Positions 17,184 to 25,224 of a DNA stretch of 64,000 nt are shown piece after piece. Numbering within the stretch: the stretch's first letter is position 1; each line of letters opens with the position of its first letter. The translations under genes were made by a program, and so were the position numbers. Under the pieces are notes generated by a model. The model had not been told where the DNA came from. It did not search any database and saw only the letters and a program-made list of their open reading frames with translations. This DNA comes from Formosa agariphila KMM 3901 (lineage in GTDB: Bacteria; Bacteroidota; Bacteroidia; Flavobacteriales; Flavobacteriaceae): the NCBI RefSeq assembly GCF_000723205.1, contig NZ_HG315671.1, positions 756,851 to 820,850 on the forward strand, given 5' to 3'.

Positions 17184-17588
17184 TTAAGCTAGGTTCGTTT
17201 GAGGGTGAAGTTCTTCTATAACAGACTTTAGTTTAGAGAAGTCGGATTCGGTAATTAACTCTAAGTCAATTGTCATTTTTTTTGAAGGCGAATCAATAGT
17301 GTATATTCCTCCAGAATGTTTTATTTTAATGATATCTTTAAAAGCTATACGTTTTGGAAACGGAGTGTATTGGCATATAACGTCGTTATCGATTGTTATA
17401 TAAGGTTTAAAACGCTCAAAATAGTACAGTGTAAAATATAAAACAGATAAAAAGAGCCAGCCGTAGTCAAGTAAGTCTAAGGAGTTCGTTTCTGAAAACA
17501 GGAGTTTAGCTATCACGAAAAGTGCCCAAATAATCGCCATAATTAAGTTTCTGTTTGGTCGCTTTTTTTTATTGTTTATTATAATCAT
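17184..17588 (-). CDS. Small membrane protein, two TM segments plus PH-like domain (copy A2)
   Basis: 134 residues, paralog of the 15631-16029 product with the same layout: basic start (NNKKKRPNRNLIM), two hydrophobic helices, then ITIDNDVICQYTPFPKRIAF and a C-terminal helix. Lies between B2 and C with short gaps (18 and 4 bp). No enzymatic motifs. PH-like membrane proteins of this type are usually uncharacterised. Confidence 0.7.
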   Translation of the reverse strand: MIIINNKKKRPNRNLIMAIIWALFVIAKLLFSETNSLDLLDYGWLFLSVLYFTLYYFERFKPYITIDNDVICQYTPFPKRIAFKDIIKIKHSGGIYTIDSPSKKMTIDLELITESDFSKLKSVIEELHPQTNLA

Positions 17589-17606
17589 TTGGTCTTGAAT
17601 TAGTAA

Positions 17607-17852
17607 TTATTTAGAATGTTTAAAATAATTTTTATAGACTTGAAATAATTTTGAAAACGATAATATAATTAAAAATAAGATTGCAATATTCTCCTTTTGA
17701 ATGATATTTTCTTTAAAATTACCGGTAACAGAAAACACAAGTAGTAATACTCCAAATAGCCAAATTAAAGTAAATAATATGACTTGCTTTTTAGTGGGGG
17801 CTTTTATCCATTTATTTAGTTTAGTAACCACAGACTCTACTTTTATACACAC
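17607..17852 (-). CDS. Small two-TM membrane protein (copy B2)
   Basis: 81 residues if the GTG at 17852 is used; another GTG at 17831 aligns better with the ATG start of copy B1. Contains the shared segment WIKAPTKKQVILFTLIWLFG and two hydrophobic helices. The upstream DNA of both copies shares a GTAAATT(A)GTG stretch, so the duplication included the promoter side. Confidence 0.6.
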   Translation of the reverse strand: MCIKVESVVTKLNKWIKAPTKKQVILFTLIWLFGVLLLVFSVTGNFKENIIQKENIAILFLIILSFSKLFQVYKNYFKHSK

Positions 17853-18002
17853 TAATTTACAAAATAATTATAAAAGTGAAAGGAGTGGTTTTTAATAAAT
17901 CGAATAAAATACAGTTGTTTTTGTCTTGTTCGTTATAAGTCTCTCGTTACTATATGTCTAAATTCAGATTTAATTGTGCTTTGGTTAAGAAATTTAAATA
18001 GG

Positions 18003-18024
18003 GTGTAGGCAAGACTACAATCGG
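18003..18024 (+). repeat. Left direct repeat flanking decayed cassette
   Basis: GTGTAGGC, a 7-nt spacer and CAATCGG. A near copy with a 6-nt spacer lies at 18728-18748 in the same orientation. The two bracket three decayed minus-strand genes (18066-18701). Confidence 0.45.
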
Positions 18025-18065
18025 GGTTGTACCTGCTTTTTACCACAGTACATTGTTGGTAGTAG

Positions 18066-18420
18066 TTATTTGCCAGTCATTATCTTTTCAGTTGTTTTAC
18101 CGCTTAAATAAGTGTTAAATAATTGAGAAAGTTCATTCATAGTTAGTTCCAAACTCGGAACAGCGTCAATATATAATTTTCTAATTTCACAGCTTTTCTT
18201 ATAAAAAGTTTGATAGTCATAAAGTACTTTTTGACCACTATCAATGTAAAACTGTCCAATGATGTATTCAAATCTATAACGTCCATCTTTAAATTCAATA
18301 TTTCTACTGTTGTCTTTGCTTATAACAGCTCCTAATAAGTTTTGATTTTCTAAAAGTAAAAAGCAAGAATTTTCATATATTTTTTTTCATATAAATATTT
18401 ATTAGCTATTAATAATTTCT
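18066..18420 (-). pseudogene. Remnant of a gene, frameshifted
   Basis: A reading frame of 106 codons (18066-18386, stop at 18066-18068) has protein-like composition (for example FKDGRYRFEYIIGQFYIDSG and ELTMNELSQLFNTYLSGK) but no start codon. Its continuation upstream lies in another frame (NKYLYEKK, 18350-18400), with the switch at a run of eight A residues. This looks like an inactivated gene of unknown family; a sequencing error in the A-run is the alternative. Confidence 0.5.
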
Positions 18421-18556
18421 TTAATCAGGAGAAATAACCAAACTATTAAAAGTATCCAACCTAGACCTCCTGCTTTACCTCCTAAAAGTTCTAAAGGCCA
18501 TAAGGGAACTCTTATAAAACGAAAATTATATATATGATTATTGCTGTTGTTAACAT
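18402..18556 (-). pseudogene. Frameshifted small membrane protein gene
   Basis: Starts with ATG at 18556 (MLTTAIIIYIIFV) and hits a stop after 14 codons; the following frame reads on without interruption (FIRVPLWPLELLGGKAGGLG, then a hydrophobic helix) to a stop at 18402. One indel near 18516 would restore a roughly 50-residue membrane protein. Its ATG overlaps the end of the upstream remnant, the arrangement of a translationally coupled pair. Confidence 0.5.
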
Positions 18557-18701
18557 TTTTTATTTTTTAGTTTGTTGCTCAAATTACTGCCAACTCCTAT
18601 TACTCCAAACAAACCTAAGTCTATCCCAGTAAAGAAGCGCTTATTAAAATTAATCCACCTAAAATACCAAAAATCAACCAAATCCCTTTACGGATAACCA
18701 T
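18550..18701 (-). pseudogene. Frameshifted small hydrophobic protein gene
   Basis: ATG at 18701 opens MVIRKGIWLIFGILGGLILI..., which stops after 26 codons. The next frame continues GIDLGLFGVIGVGSNLSNKL to a stop at 18550-18552. One missing base near 18624 accounts for the break. First of three decayed genes in the same orientation. Confidence 0.5.
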
Positions 18702-18727
18702 AATCGTGAGAATTATTTAAAAACAGT

Positions 18728-18748
18728 GTGTAGGCTGATTGCAATCGG
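18728..18748 (+). repeat. Right direct repeat flanking decayed cassette
   Basis: GTGTAGGC, a 6-nt spacer and CAATCGG, in the same orientation as the copy at 18003-18024. The pair delimits a unit of about 725 bp. Confidence 0.45.
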
Positions 18749-18839
18749 ATAATTACAGACTTAATGGTTAAGGTGTGAAGAAAATTTTAAGATAAGCGGA
18801 CTTATAGTTAATTACACAAAAGCACTGGGTTAGGCTGTT

Positions 18840-19535
18840 TTAAGCCAAGCCTAAAGCAATCTCTATCATCTCTTTAAATGTGGTTTCGCGTTCTTTAGCT
18901 GTGGTACGCTCGCCAGTAACTAAAGAATCTGAAATGGTAAGTATGGCTAAAGCGTTAACGTTATGTTTTGCGGCTACGGTGTATAGGCCTGCGGCTTCCA
19001 TTTCTACGCATAACACACCAAAGTCTGCCCATTTTTTATACGATTCGAAGTCGTCTGCATAAAACTCGTCGCTAGAGAATACATTTCCTGCTTTAATTGC
19101 AATGTGTTTGGCGTTGGCAGTGGTTACTGCTTTCTGAAACAACTCGAAGCTTGCCGTAGGGGCATAATCGGCGCCATTAAATCGGGTTTTGTTGATTCCA
19201 GAAGACGAGGCTGCCATGGCAATAACGGTATCACGAATCTTAACATCTTCCTGATACGAGCCAGCACTACCCACACGAATTAAATTTTGAACACCAAAAT
19301 CTGTAATGAGTTCGGTTGCATAAATAGAGATGCTTGGAATTCCCATGCCTGTGCCCATTACCGAAATACGTTTGCCGTTATACGTTCCGGTGTATCCAAA
19401 CATATTTCTAACCGTGTTAAAACAGACTGCATCTTTTAAGTAATGTTCCGAAATCCATTTGGCACGTAGTGGATCTCCTGGTAATAGAATGGTTTCGGCA
19501 ATAGCTCCTTTTTCTGCTTCAATATGTAAACTCAT
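18840..19535 (-). CDS. deoD: Purine nucleoside phosphorylase DeoD-type
   Basis: 231 residues, the length of the hexameric bacterial PNP. Characteristic segments are [12 protein letters not shown] near the N-terminus, [23 protein letters not shown] and VEMEAAGLY. Cleaves purine (deoxy)nucleosides with phosphate. It follows deoC by 39 bp on the same strand, a typical deoxynucleoside catabolism operon. Confidence 0.95.
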   Translation of the reverse strand: MSLHIEAEKGAIAETILLPGDPLRAKWISEHYLKDAVCFNTVRNMFGYTGTYNGKRISVMGTGMGIPSISIYATELITDFGVQNLIRVGSAGSYQEDVKIRDTVIAMAASSSGINKTRFNGADYAPTASFELFQKAVTTANAKHIAIKAGNVFSSDEFYADDFESYKKWADFGVLCVEMEAAGLYTVAAKHNVNALAILTISDSLVTGERTTAKERETTFKEMIEIALGLA

Positions 19536-19574
19536 GGTAATAAAATTTAATTAAGAAATCGCTTTAGAGGAGAA

Positions 19575-20237
19575 TTATTGTGCGTTATAGGCTTCAACAA
19601 TAGCAACTCCAGAAGATGTCCCAATACGATCGGCACCAGCTTCAATAAACTGTAAAGCCGTTTCTAAATCGCGAATACCTCCAGAAGCTTTTACTTTGGC
19701 TTTGCCTGCGGCGGTTTTTTTCATTAGTGCAACAGCTTCAAGCGTGGCACCGCTAGACGAAAATCCTGTCGAGGTTTTTATGAAATCTGCATTGGCAGCT
19801 ATGCTCAGTGTACACGCTTTTATAATTTGGGCATCGGTTAACTCGCTAATTTCAAATATCACTTTTAAACTGGCTGTATCGCCACAAGCTGCTTTTACTT
19901 GTTTAATGTCTTCAAAAACCAAATCGAAATCATTGCTTTTTAGCATACCAATATTTAGCACCATATCAATTTCTTCAGCGCCTTGTTCTACAGCCATTTT
20001 AGTTTCAAAAACTTTGGTTTGGGTGGTAACTGCACCTAAAGGAAAACCTATGGTTGCACACACTTTTATATCGGTTCCTTTTAATAATTGTTTTACAAAT
20101 GACACATAAAAACTATTCACACAAACAGCATAAAACTTATAGGTTAAAGCGTCCTCACATAGTGTTTTAATGTCTTGATCTGTAGCCGAAGATTTTAAAA
20201 GGGTGTGGTCTATATATTTTGCAATATCCATGTTCAT
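19575..20237 (-). CDS. deoC: Deoxyribose-phosphate aldolase DeoC
   Basis: Splits 2-deoxyribose-5-phosphate to acetaldehyde and glyceraldehyde-3-phosphate. 220 residues from the ATG at 20237 (MNMDIAKYIDHTLLK); 20231 is an equally good ATG. A longer frame reaches a TTG at 20276 but adds a stretch absent from relatives. Active-site blocks are YIDHTLLK, the Schiff-base Lys in FIKTSTGF, and KVKASGGIRD. Upstream partner of deoD. Confidence 0.94.
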   Translation of the reverse strand: MNMDIAKYIDHTLLKSSATDQDIKTLCEDALTYKFYAVCVNSFYVSFVKQLLKGTDIKVCATIGFPLGAVTTQTKVFETKMAVEQGAEEIDMVLNIGMLKSNDFDLVFEDIKQVKAACGDTASLKVIFEISELTDAQIIKACTLSIAANADFIKTSTGFSSSGATLEAVALMKKTAAGKAKVKASGGIRDLETALQFIEAGADRIGTSSGVAIVEAYNAQ

Positions 20238-20550
20238 TGTATTTAGAGTTGTGTCTAGTAAAAATACAACGAACAAAAGGGTTCTGAAACTATTTCCTGA
20301 ATTAAATGTATTATTAGCCTGTATTTTTAGTTCTAAAAAGAAGGAATGGACATTGTGCTATTCATGAGGAAAAGTCTTAGACGTTTTAAGTGTATGTATT
20401 ATGGAATCAGTCTTTCTTAAGTTCTGGAAAACGGATTCAATTATGAGTTGAGCCGAACGTCATATTAATAATTAGGAGGTCTGTTTAAATTACGTTGCAA
20501 TCAGTAAGAAGTAAGGAATGTCAGTTTAAGATTGATGTATTGGTGTAACA
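20238..20550. other. Intergenic region upstream of deoC
   Basis: About 310 bp between the deoC start and the end of the VOC gene (both minus strand). No coding frame, strong terminator hairpin or recognisable -7 element was seen. Confidence 0.4.
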
Positions 20551-21393
20551 CTAAGCCTTTAAAAGGGTTTCAATGTCTAACTTTTTCATCTTTAAAAACG
20601 CCTCCATAACTTTTGGTGCACGATTAGCATCAGATAGTAGTGATTCTAATACGGTTGGAACAATTTGCCAAGACACACCATATTTATCTTTTACCCAACC
20701 ACATTGGCTTTCTTGTCCGCCGTCGCTCGTAAGCTGTTCCCAAAGTGTGTTAATTTCTTCTTGAGAGTCGCAATACATTGTAAAAGACACGCCTTCATTT
20801 AAATTAAATTCGTGTGGAATAGGACTACTCATTATGTTAAATATATTGGTGTTTAATTTAAACTGGGTAAAACGTGTGGTGTCTGCTTTAACATTTGGCG
20901 TGGAGTTGCCATAAGGCATTTTTAGCAAAGCCATGGATTTAGGAAATAGAGATTGGTAGAACGTAGAGGCTTCGTCTAACTTGTCATACTTATCTTCTGT
21001 AAATAATAAAGATGGCACTATGGTTTGTGGCGCATTTATGGGGTCGATATCTAATTGCCAAGACACACCAAATTTATCTTTAACCCAAGCATATTTTTTA
21101 CACCAAGGGTATTCCTGTAAAGGCATTAAAATGGTGCCGCCTTCTACCAATGCGGTGTAAATACGTTCAATTTCGGCGTTACATCCGCAATACACAAAAA
21201 AAGAAGTCGCTTCGTTTATAGTAAATTCAGGTCCGCCATTTAATGCTGTAAAACGTTTCCCGTTAATTTTAAAATGTAGGAGCATGTCGTTTTCAGAACA
21301 AATTTCTGAATCGTTAAAAACGGAGCAATAAAATGTAGCCGCAGCTTTTGCATTTGTATTAAACCATAAACACGGTACAATTTCAGTTTGCAT
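20551..21393 (-). CDS. VOC family protein, two PhnB-like domains
   Basis: 280 residues in two similar halves (about 1-130 and 135-275). Each holds the PhnB/3-demethylubiquinone-type glyoxalase pattern: PCLWFNTNAKAAATFYCSVF in the first and PSLLFTEDKYDKLDEASTFY in the second, each followed by KDKFGVSWQ / KDKYGVSWQ. Members of this branch are widespread and mostly of unknown substrate. Monocistronic by position. Confidence 0.85.
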   Translation of the reverse strand: MQTEIVPCLWFNTNAKAAATFYCSVFNDSEICSENDMLLHFKINGKRFTALNGGPEFTINEATSFFVYCGCNAEIERIYTALVEGGTILMPLQEYPWCKKYAWVKDKFGVSWQLDIDPINAPQTIVPSLLFTEDKYDKLDEASTFYQSLFPKSMALLKMPYGNSTPNVKADTTRFTQFKLNTNIFNIMSSPIPHEFNLNEGVSFTMYCDSQEEINTLWEQLTSDGGQESQCGWVKDKYGVSWQIVPTVLESLLSDANRAPKVMEAFLKMKKLDIETLLKA

Positions 21394-21443
21394 AATTTTT
21401 AAATTAAAGTTGACTGTTATAACGTTTTAGAACACCTACTAAA

Positions 21444-22121
21444 TTAAGGTTCTCTTTTACTAGGTTGACCATAGAGATGAACAATATCTAGGTAAGGAGA
21501 TTGAGACATGCCTCCAGGATTAATACCAGGCTTGCCTTCTGGTACGGGTGTATTTAAGTTGTAAAAATACGTATCCCATATGGCGAAGGTTTCATTGGTA
21601 TCTGGAGCAATATATGTCATTGGGGCAACTTCAAAAATCGAAGTGCCATTATTAGCGGCTTTATAGGCAAAGTAAATCAGTTCAGAGCAATAATAACTGT
21701 CGTTTTCAAAATCGAAGACTGCATCGTATTTGGCATCCATCTTAGATTTTATAAAAGTAATTGCGTCTGGTGTTAAGTGATTGAATTCATGTTTTAAACG
21801 TCCAACGGCTACTTTCGGATTATGATCTTTATTGAGGCTACGCTTTAAAAATGATTTTAACGGCGTTAAAATTACACCTTCAGAAACCGCTTCCATAACC
21901 TGAAGTTCCCCCGCTTCGTTTTTCATAACTAAACCCACATGCGAAAAATTGTAATGATCAACGCCTTCTGTTACCGCTTCAATAGCCTCGCAAAACGGAC
22001 CGCAATCTACATCTTGAAATAAAAAATCGCCTTCTAATAGTTCGAATTCTGGTGTACTGTCGCAATTGTAAAAAAGTAAAGCGCTTAGTAATAGGGTTAT
22101 AATGTGGTAGTTAGTTCTCAT
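21444..22121 (-). CDS. YiiX/YebB-like NlpC/P60-type cysteine hydrolase lipoprotein
   Basis: 225 residues from the ATG at 22121 (MRTNYHII); the longer frame begins with a TTG. A hydrophobic leader ends in LLFYNC, an atypical lipobox. The domain shows the permuted NlpC/P60 (YiiX) order: GDFLFQ, the His in FSHVGLV, then the nucleophile Cys in YYCSELIYFAY. YiiX-like enzymes are thought to cleave amide or thioester bonds of peptide or lipid substrates; the actual substrate is unknown. Divergent from apt. Confidence 0.8.
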   Translation of the reverse strand: MRTNYHIITLLLSALLFYNCDSTPEFELLEGDFLFQDVDCGPFCEAIEAVTEGVDHYNFSHVGLVMKNEAGELQVMEAVSEGVILTPLKSFLKRSLNKDHNPKVAVGRLKHEFNHLTPDAITFIKSKMDAKYDAVFDFENDSYYCSELIYFAYKAANNGTSIFEVAPMTYIAPDTNETFAIWDTYFYNLNTPVPEGKPGINPGGMSQSPYLDIVHLYGQPSKREP

Positions 22122-22225
22122 GATTTTTGCAGTAGGATAACACAAAAGTAAGGAACAATTTCTATTTATAAGAATCGGATTACTGTTCTGTATTAAAAAT
22201 CCATCTCTTTTTTTATCTTAGTAAA

Positions 22226-22741
22226 ATGAAATCAATAGAACCTTTTATAAGAGATATTAACGATTTTCCGAAACCAGGAATCGTTTTTAAAGATTTAACG
22301 CCTTTATTAAATAGTCCAGAAGGTACAGATTTGTGTTTGCAAGAATTGTTGAAGCAAATTGATGGTGCTAAAGTAGATAAAGTTGTGGGCATGGAAGCAC
22401 GAGGTTTTTTCTTTGGGACCTTAATAGCAAAAGCTTTAGGTGTTGGATTTATTCCTGTAAGAAAACCTGGAAAATTACCTTATAACACCATTTCTGAAAC
22501 CTATGCCTTAGAATATGGTAGCGATGTTTTAGAAATTCATGAAGATGCTATTTCACCTGGAGACCGTGTGTTAATTCACGACGATGTCTTGGCAACCGGT
22601 GGCACAGCTGCTGCGGTTTGTAAACTGGTAGAACGTTTAGGTGGTAAAATTGTACAATGTAACTTTATTATGGAATTAGAATTTTTAAGGGGATCCGAAA
22701 AGTTAAAACCTAACCATGTGGCTTCCGTTTTAAAATACTAA
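22226..22741 (+). CDS. apt: Adenine phosphoribosyltransferase
   Basis: 171 residues, standard length. Converts adenine and PRPP to AMP. It has the N-terminal FPKPGIVFKDLTPLL, the GMEARGFFFG loop and the PRPP-binding motif VLIHDDVLATGGTAAA. Single gene with its own upstream region, divergent from the YiiX-like lipoprotein. Confidence 0.96.
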   Translation: MKSIEPFIRDINDFPKPGIVFKDLTPLLNSPEGTDLCLQELLKQIDGAKVDKVVGMEARGFFFGTLIAKALGVGFIPVRKPGKLPYNTISETYALEYGSDVLEIHEDAISPGDRVLIHDDVLATGGTAAAVCKLVERLGGKIVQCNFIMELEFLRGSEKLKPNHVASVLKY

Positions 22742-22943
22742 GAGTTTTTTTATTCAGGGTTTAATAGCGTTTTCTTAATTTATTTTCAGCATAATACAGT
22801 GTATTGCGCTTAGAATATTTAAGAAAAATTAGGTTGCCACTGTGATTTCTTTCCTTAAAAGTGAATTTTCAATCTATTTGAAATATTAAAAAACACTATT
22901 TTTACAACCAACTATTAAATTATTAATCAATAAACCATACGTT

Positions 22944-23957
22944 ATGAAAACAAATATTAACACGTTATTTGTGCTTTGCTTTTTTGTGTTTTTTATTAAA
23001 GTGAGCCCCGTATTTGCGCAGTCGGCGTCGAATACTTCAACTTCAGAGATTTTAAAGTCTTGGAATAATACAGCTAATAAACAAGCAATTATTGCTTATG
23101 TTAGTGATGTTACCAATCCTAAAAGTTCAAATTTTATACCCGTTGCAGATCGTATTGCTACATTCGATAATGATGGAACATTATGGAGTGAACAGCCTGC
23201 TTATTTTCAGTTTTTCTTTGCTATAGATCGTGTTAAAAAAATGGCTAAAGATCATCCAGAATGGAAAACAGAACAGCCATTTAAAGCTGTTTTAGAAAAT
23301 GATATGGAAGCCTTAAAAGCTTCTGGAATGGAAGGTCTTATAAAACTTGTAATGACTACTCATGCAGGAATGACTAGTACAGACTTCGAAAAAATGGTTA
23401 AAGAATGGAGTAAAACAGCAGTGCATCCTACTAAAAAAGTGCCTTTTACAGATATGATTTTTCAACCCATGTTAGAGTTGTTAACTTACTTAAGAGCTAA
23501 TGAGTTTAAAACTTATATAGTATCTGGTGGAGGTATCGAATTTATGCGTGCTTTCTTAACCGATGTTTATGGTATTCCTACAGAGCAAATTATAGGAAGT
23601 ACTGTTAAAACTAAATTTGAAATTGTAGATGGCGTACCTGTTATAAACCGTTTAGCAGAATTAGATCATAACGACGATAAAGGAGGGAAGCCAGAAAGTA
23701 TCAATAAATATATTGGTAAAAAACCAGTGTTTGCTGCAGGAAATTCTGATGGTGATTTAGCAATGTTGCAATACACCGATTCTAATACCTATAAGTCATT
23801 TCAGTTATATATTCACCATACCGATGCAGCTCGCGAATGGGCTTACGACAGAACATCTTCTATTGGTAAATTTGATAAAGGTTTAGACGAAGCTATAGCT
23901 AAGAAATGGACTGTAGTAAGTATGAAAACAGATTGGAGTGCAATCTATCCAAGATAG
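22944..23957 (+). CDS. Secreted HAD-family phosphatase
   Basis: 337 residues with an N-terminal signal peptide (hydrophobic 8-24, cleavage likely after VFA). HAD motif I is D75-N-D77-G-T. Motif II lies in YIVSGGGIEF, and the late GNSDGDLAML supplies the metal-binding Asp residues. The fold is the phosphoserine phosphatase-like class. A periplasmic phosphomonoesterase is the likely role; substrate unknown. A strong terminator follows at 23986-24022. It lies just upstream of a PAS-HTH regulator and the sulfatases but is transcriptionally separate. Confidence 0.85.
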   Translation: MKTNINTLFVLCFFVFFIKVSPVFAQSASNTSTSEILKSWNNTANKQAIIAYVSDVTNPKSSNFIPVADRIATFDNDGTLWSEQPAYFQFFFAIDRVKKMAKDHPEWKTEQPFKAVLENDMEALKASGMEGLIKLVMTTHAGMTSTDFEKMVKEWSKTAVHPTKKVPFTDMIFQPMLELLTYLRANEFKTYIVSGGGIEFMRAFLTDVYGIPTEQIIGSTVKTKFEIVDGVPVINRLAELDHNDDKGGKPESINKYIGKKPVFAAGNSDGDLAMLQYTDSNTYKSFQLYIHHTDAAREWAYDRTSSIGKFDKGLDEAIAKKWTVVSMKTDWSAIYPR

Positions 23958-23985
23958 TTACATTCAATACTATATTGTACACAAG

Positions 23986-24022
23986 AAGATGATATAATTA
24001 AATTTATATCATCTTTTTTTTT
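23986..24022 (+). terminator. Terminator of the HAD phosphatase gene
   Basis: Arms AAGATGATATA (23986-23996) and TATATCATCTT (24005-24015) pair perfectly around an 8-nt loop and run into nine T residues. Confidence 0.85.
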
Positions 24023-24238
24023 GTTGGTTTTATAGCTGTTTATATATTTAGAATATGAAGTATAAGTTTTAATAATTATAGATACATTAGAGTTTTAGAA
24101 CTTAAAAGAGATTATTTTAGTGATATCGCTATTGAGTGTCTTCTAAAATAAATGTTTAGATAATTAGAAATATAGGTGTTTAAAGTACAATCTCCCTCCC
24201 TTTAAGCCGTTTAGTAATTACATAAAAAGTAAAGCATA

Positions 24239-25111
24239 ATGAATGACGTTTTAGTGAATAACATGGATTTATTTGTTAAACATGATTTTTTTAGTAAAAA
24301 GTTAATAGACAATATTCCTGGTATTTTTTATGTCTATAAACAAGTGGGGCAAAAGTTTTTGTTATTTGCTTTTAATAAACAACATGAAAAGATAACAGGA
24401 TTCGATGCCGAAGAGGCTCTCAATAAAGAACCTTACTTTTTTGTTCAAGATAAAGACCATGAGGCTATTACAGAAGCATTAGAATTTATTCAGATTCGTA
24501 ACCATGTTAAACAAGTCTATGGCAGTATCGTTACAAAAGAAGGAGATGTTATACCACACGTGTTTGAAGGCTATCGTTTTGAATACAAATCTGAAATGTA
24601 TTTTATGGGCTTAGGGACAGATATTAGCGATTTATCTAAAGCGCACGAAGATTTAAAAAGAGAACGTTTAGAGCGTGGACGAAAAGAAAAAGAATTACTA
24701 ACATTAACTTTAAAAGACAAACAAAAAGAAGCTGTCTTGACTTCAATTTCTAAAAAATTAGATGCTTTAAAACAAAACGCGAAAGATAAAGACGTGCTAA
24801 AAGCTGTTTCAAAGTTGTCTGAAGAAATTAATAGTACCTTCATATTCTCTGAAGACAATTGGCAAAAATTCGAGTTTTTATTCAATAATCTTCATGAAAC
24901 ATTTTATGAAAATTTGTTAGGAAAGCATCCAGATCTTACCAAATCTGAACAAAATTATTGTGGACTAATTAAATTAAAAATGAGTACAGAGCAAATATGT
25001 ACAACGTTAAACATATCTAAGGAAGGATTGAAGAAGAAAAAATATCGCCTAAAGCAAAAAATGAATTTAGATAAAGCCTTACGATTAGAATGTTACATCG
25101 GAAAATTTTAA
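24239..25111 (+). CDS. PAS-domain regulator with coiled coil and C-terminal HTH
   Basis: 290 residues. A PAS fold occupies about 20-135 (DNIPGIFYVYK, ITGFDAEEAL, FMGLGTDISDL), followed by a charged coiled coil (about 137-190). The C-terminal LuxR-like helix-turn-helix is LTKSEQNYCGLIKLKMSTEQ followed by TLNISKEGLKKKKYRLKQK. This one-component layout is common in Bacteroidetes. Signal and targets are unknown. The neighbouring sulfatase genes start 113 bp downstream and are plausible targets by position only. Confidence 0.75.
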   Translation: MNDVLVNNMDLFVKHDFFSKKLIDNIPGIFYVYKQVGQKFLLFAFNKQHEKITGFDAEEALNKEPYFFVQDKDHEAITEALEFIQIRNHVKQVYGSIVTKEGDVIPHVFEGYRFEYKSEMYFMGLGTDISDLSKAHEDLKRERLERGRKEKELLTLTLKDKQKEAVLTSISKKLDALKQNAKDKDVLKAVSKLSEEINSTFIFSEDNWQKFEFLFNNLHETFYENLLGKHPDLTKSEQNYCGLIKLKMSTEQICTTLNISKEGLKKKKYRLKQKMNLDKALRLECYIGKF

Positions 25112-25224
25112 TGTCCACTAAATGTCCATTTATTTTATCTTATAATATATTAGCTTTACGGTATTAAGTGAAAATCATTTTCGTCTATTATGATTAAATC
25201 TTTTTTTAACTAAAAAACTTTTAC

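Larger units (their letters stand above)
17853..18839. other. Gene-poor decayed region
   Basis: Almost 1 kb without an intact gene. It holds the three frameshifted minus-strand remnants and the flanking direct repeats listed separately. The outer parts (17853-18002 and 18749-18839) show nothing recognisable. Confidence 0.6.

Noticed and set aside
19696-20109. 137-residue frame antisense to deoC
   Set aside because: Shadow of deoC; no independent motif.
18840-20237. deoC-deoD as part of a larger nucleoside operon with apt
   Set aside because: apt is on the opposite strand and separated by two unrelated genes.
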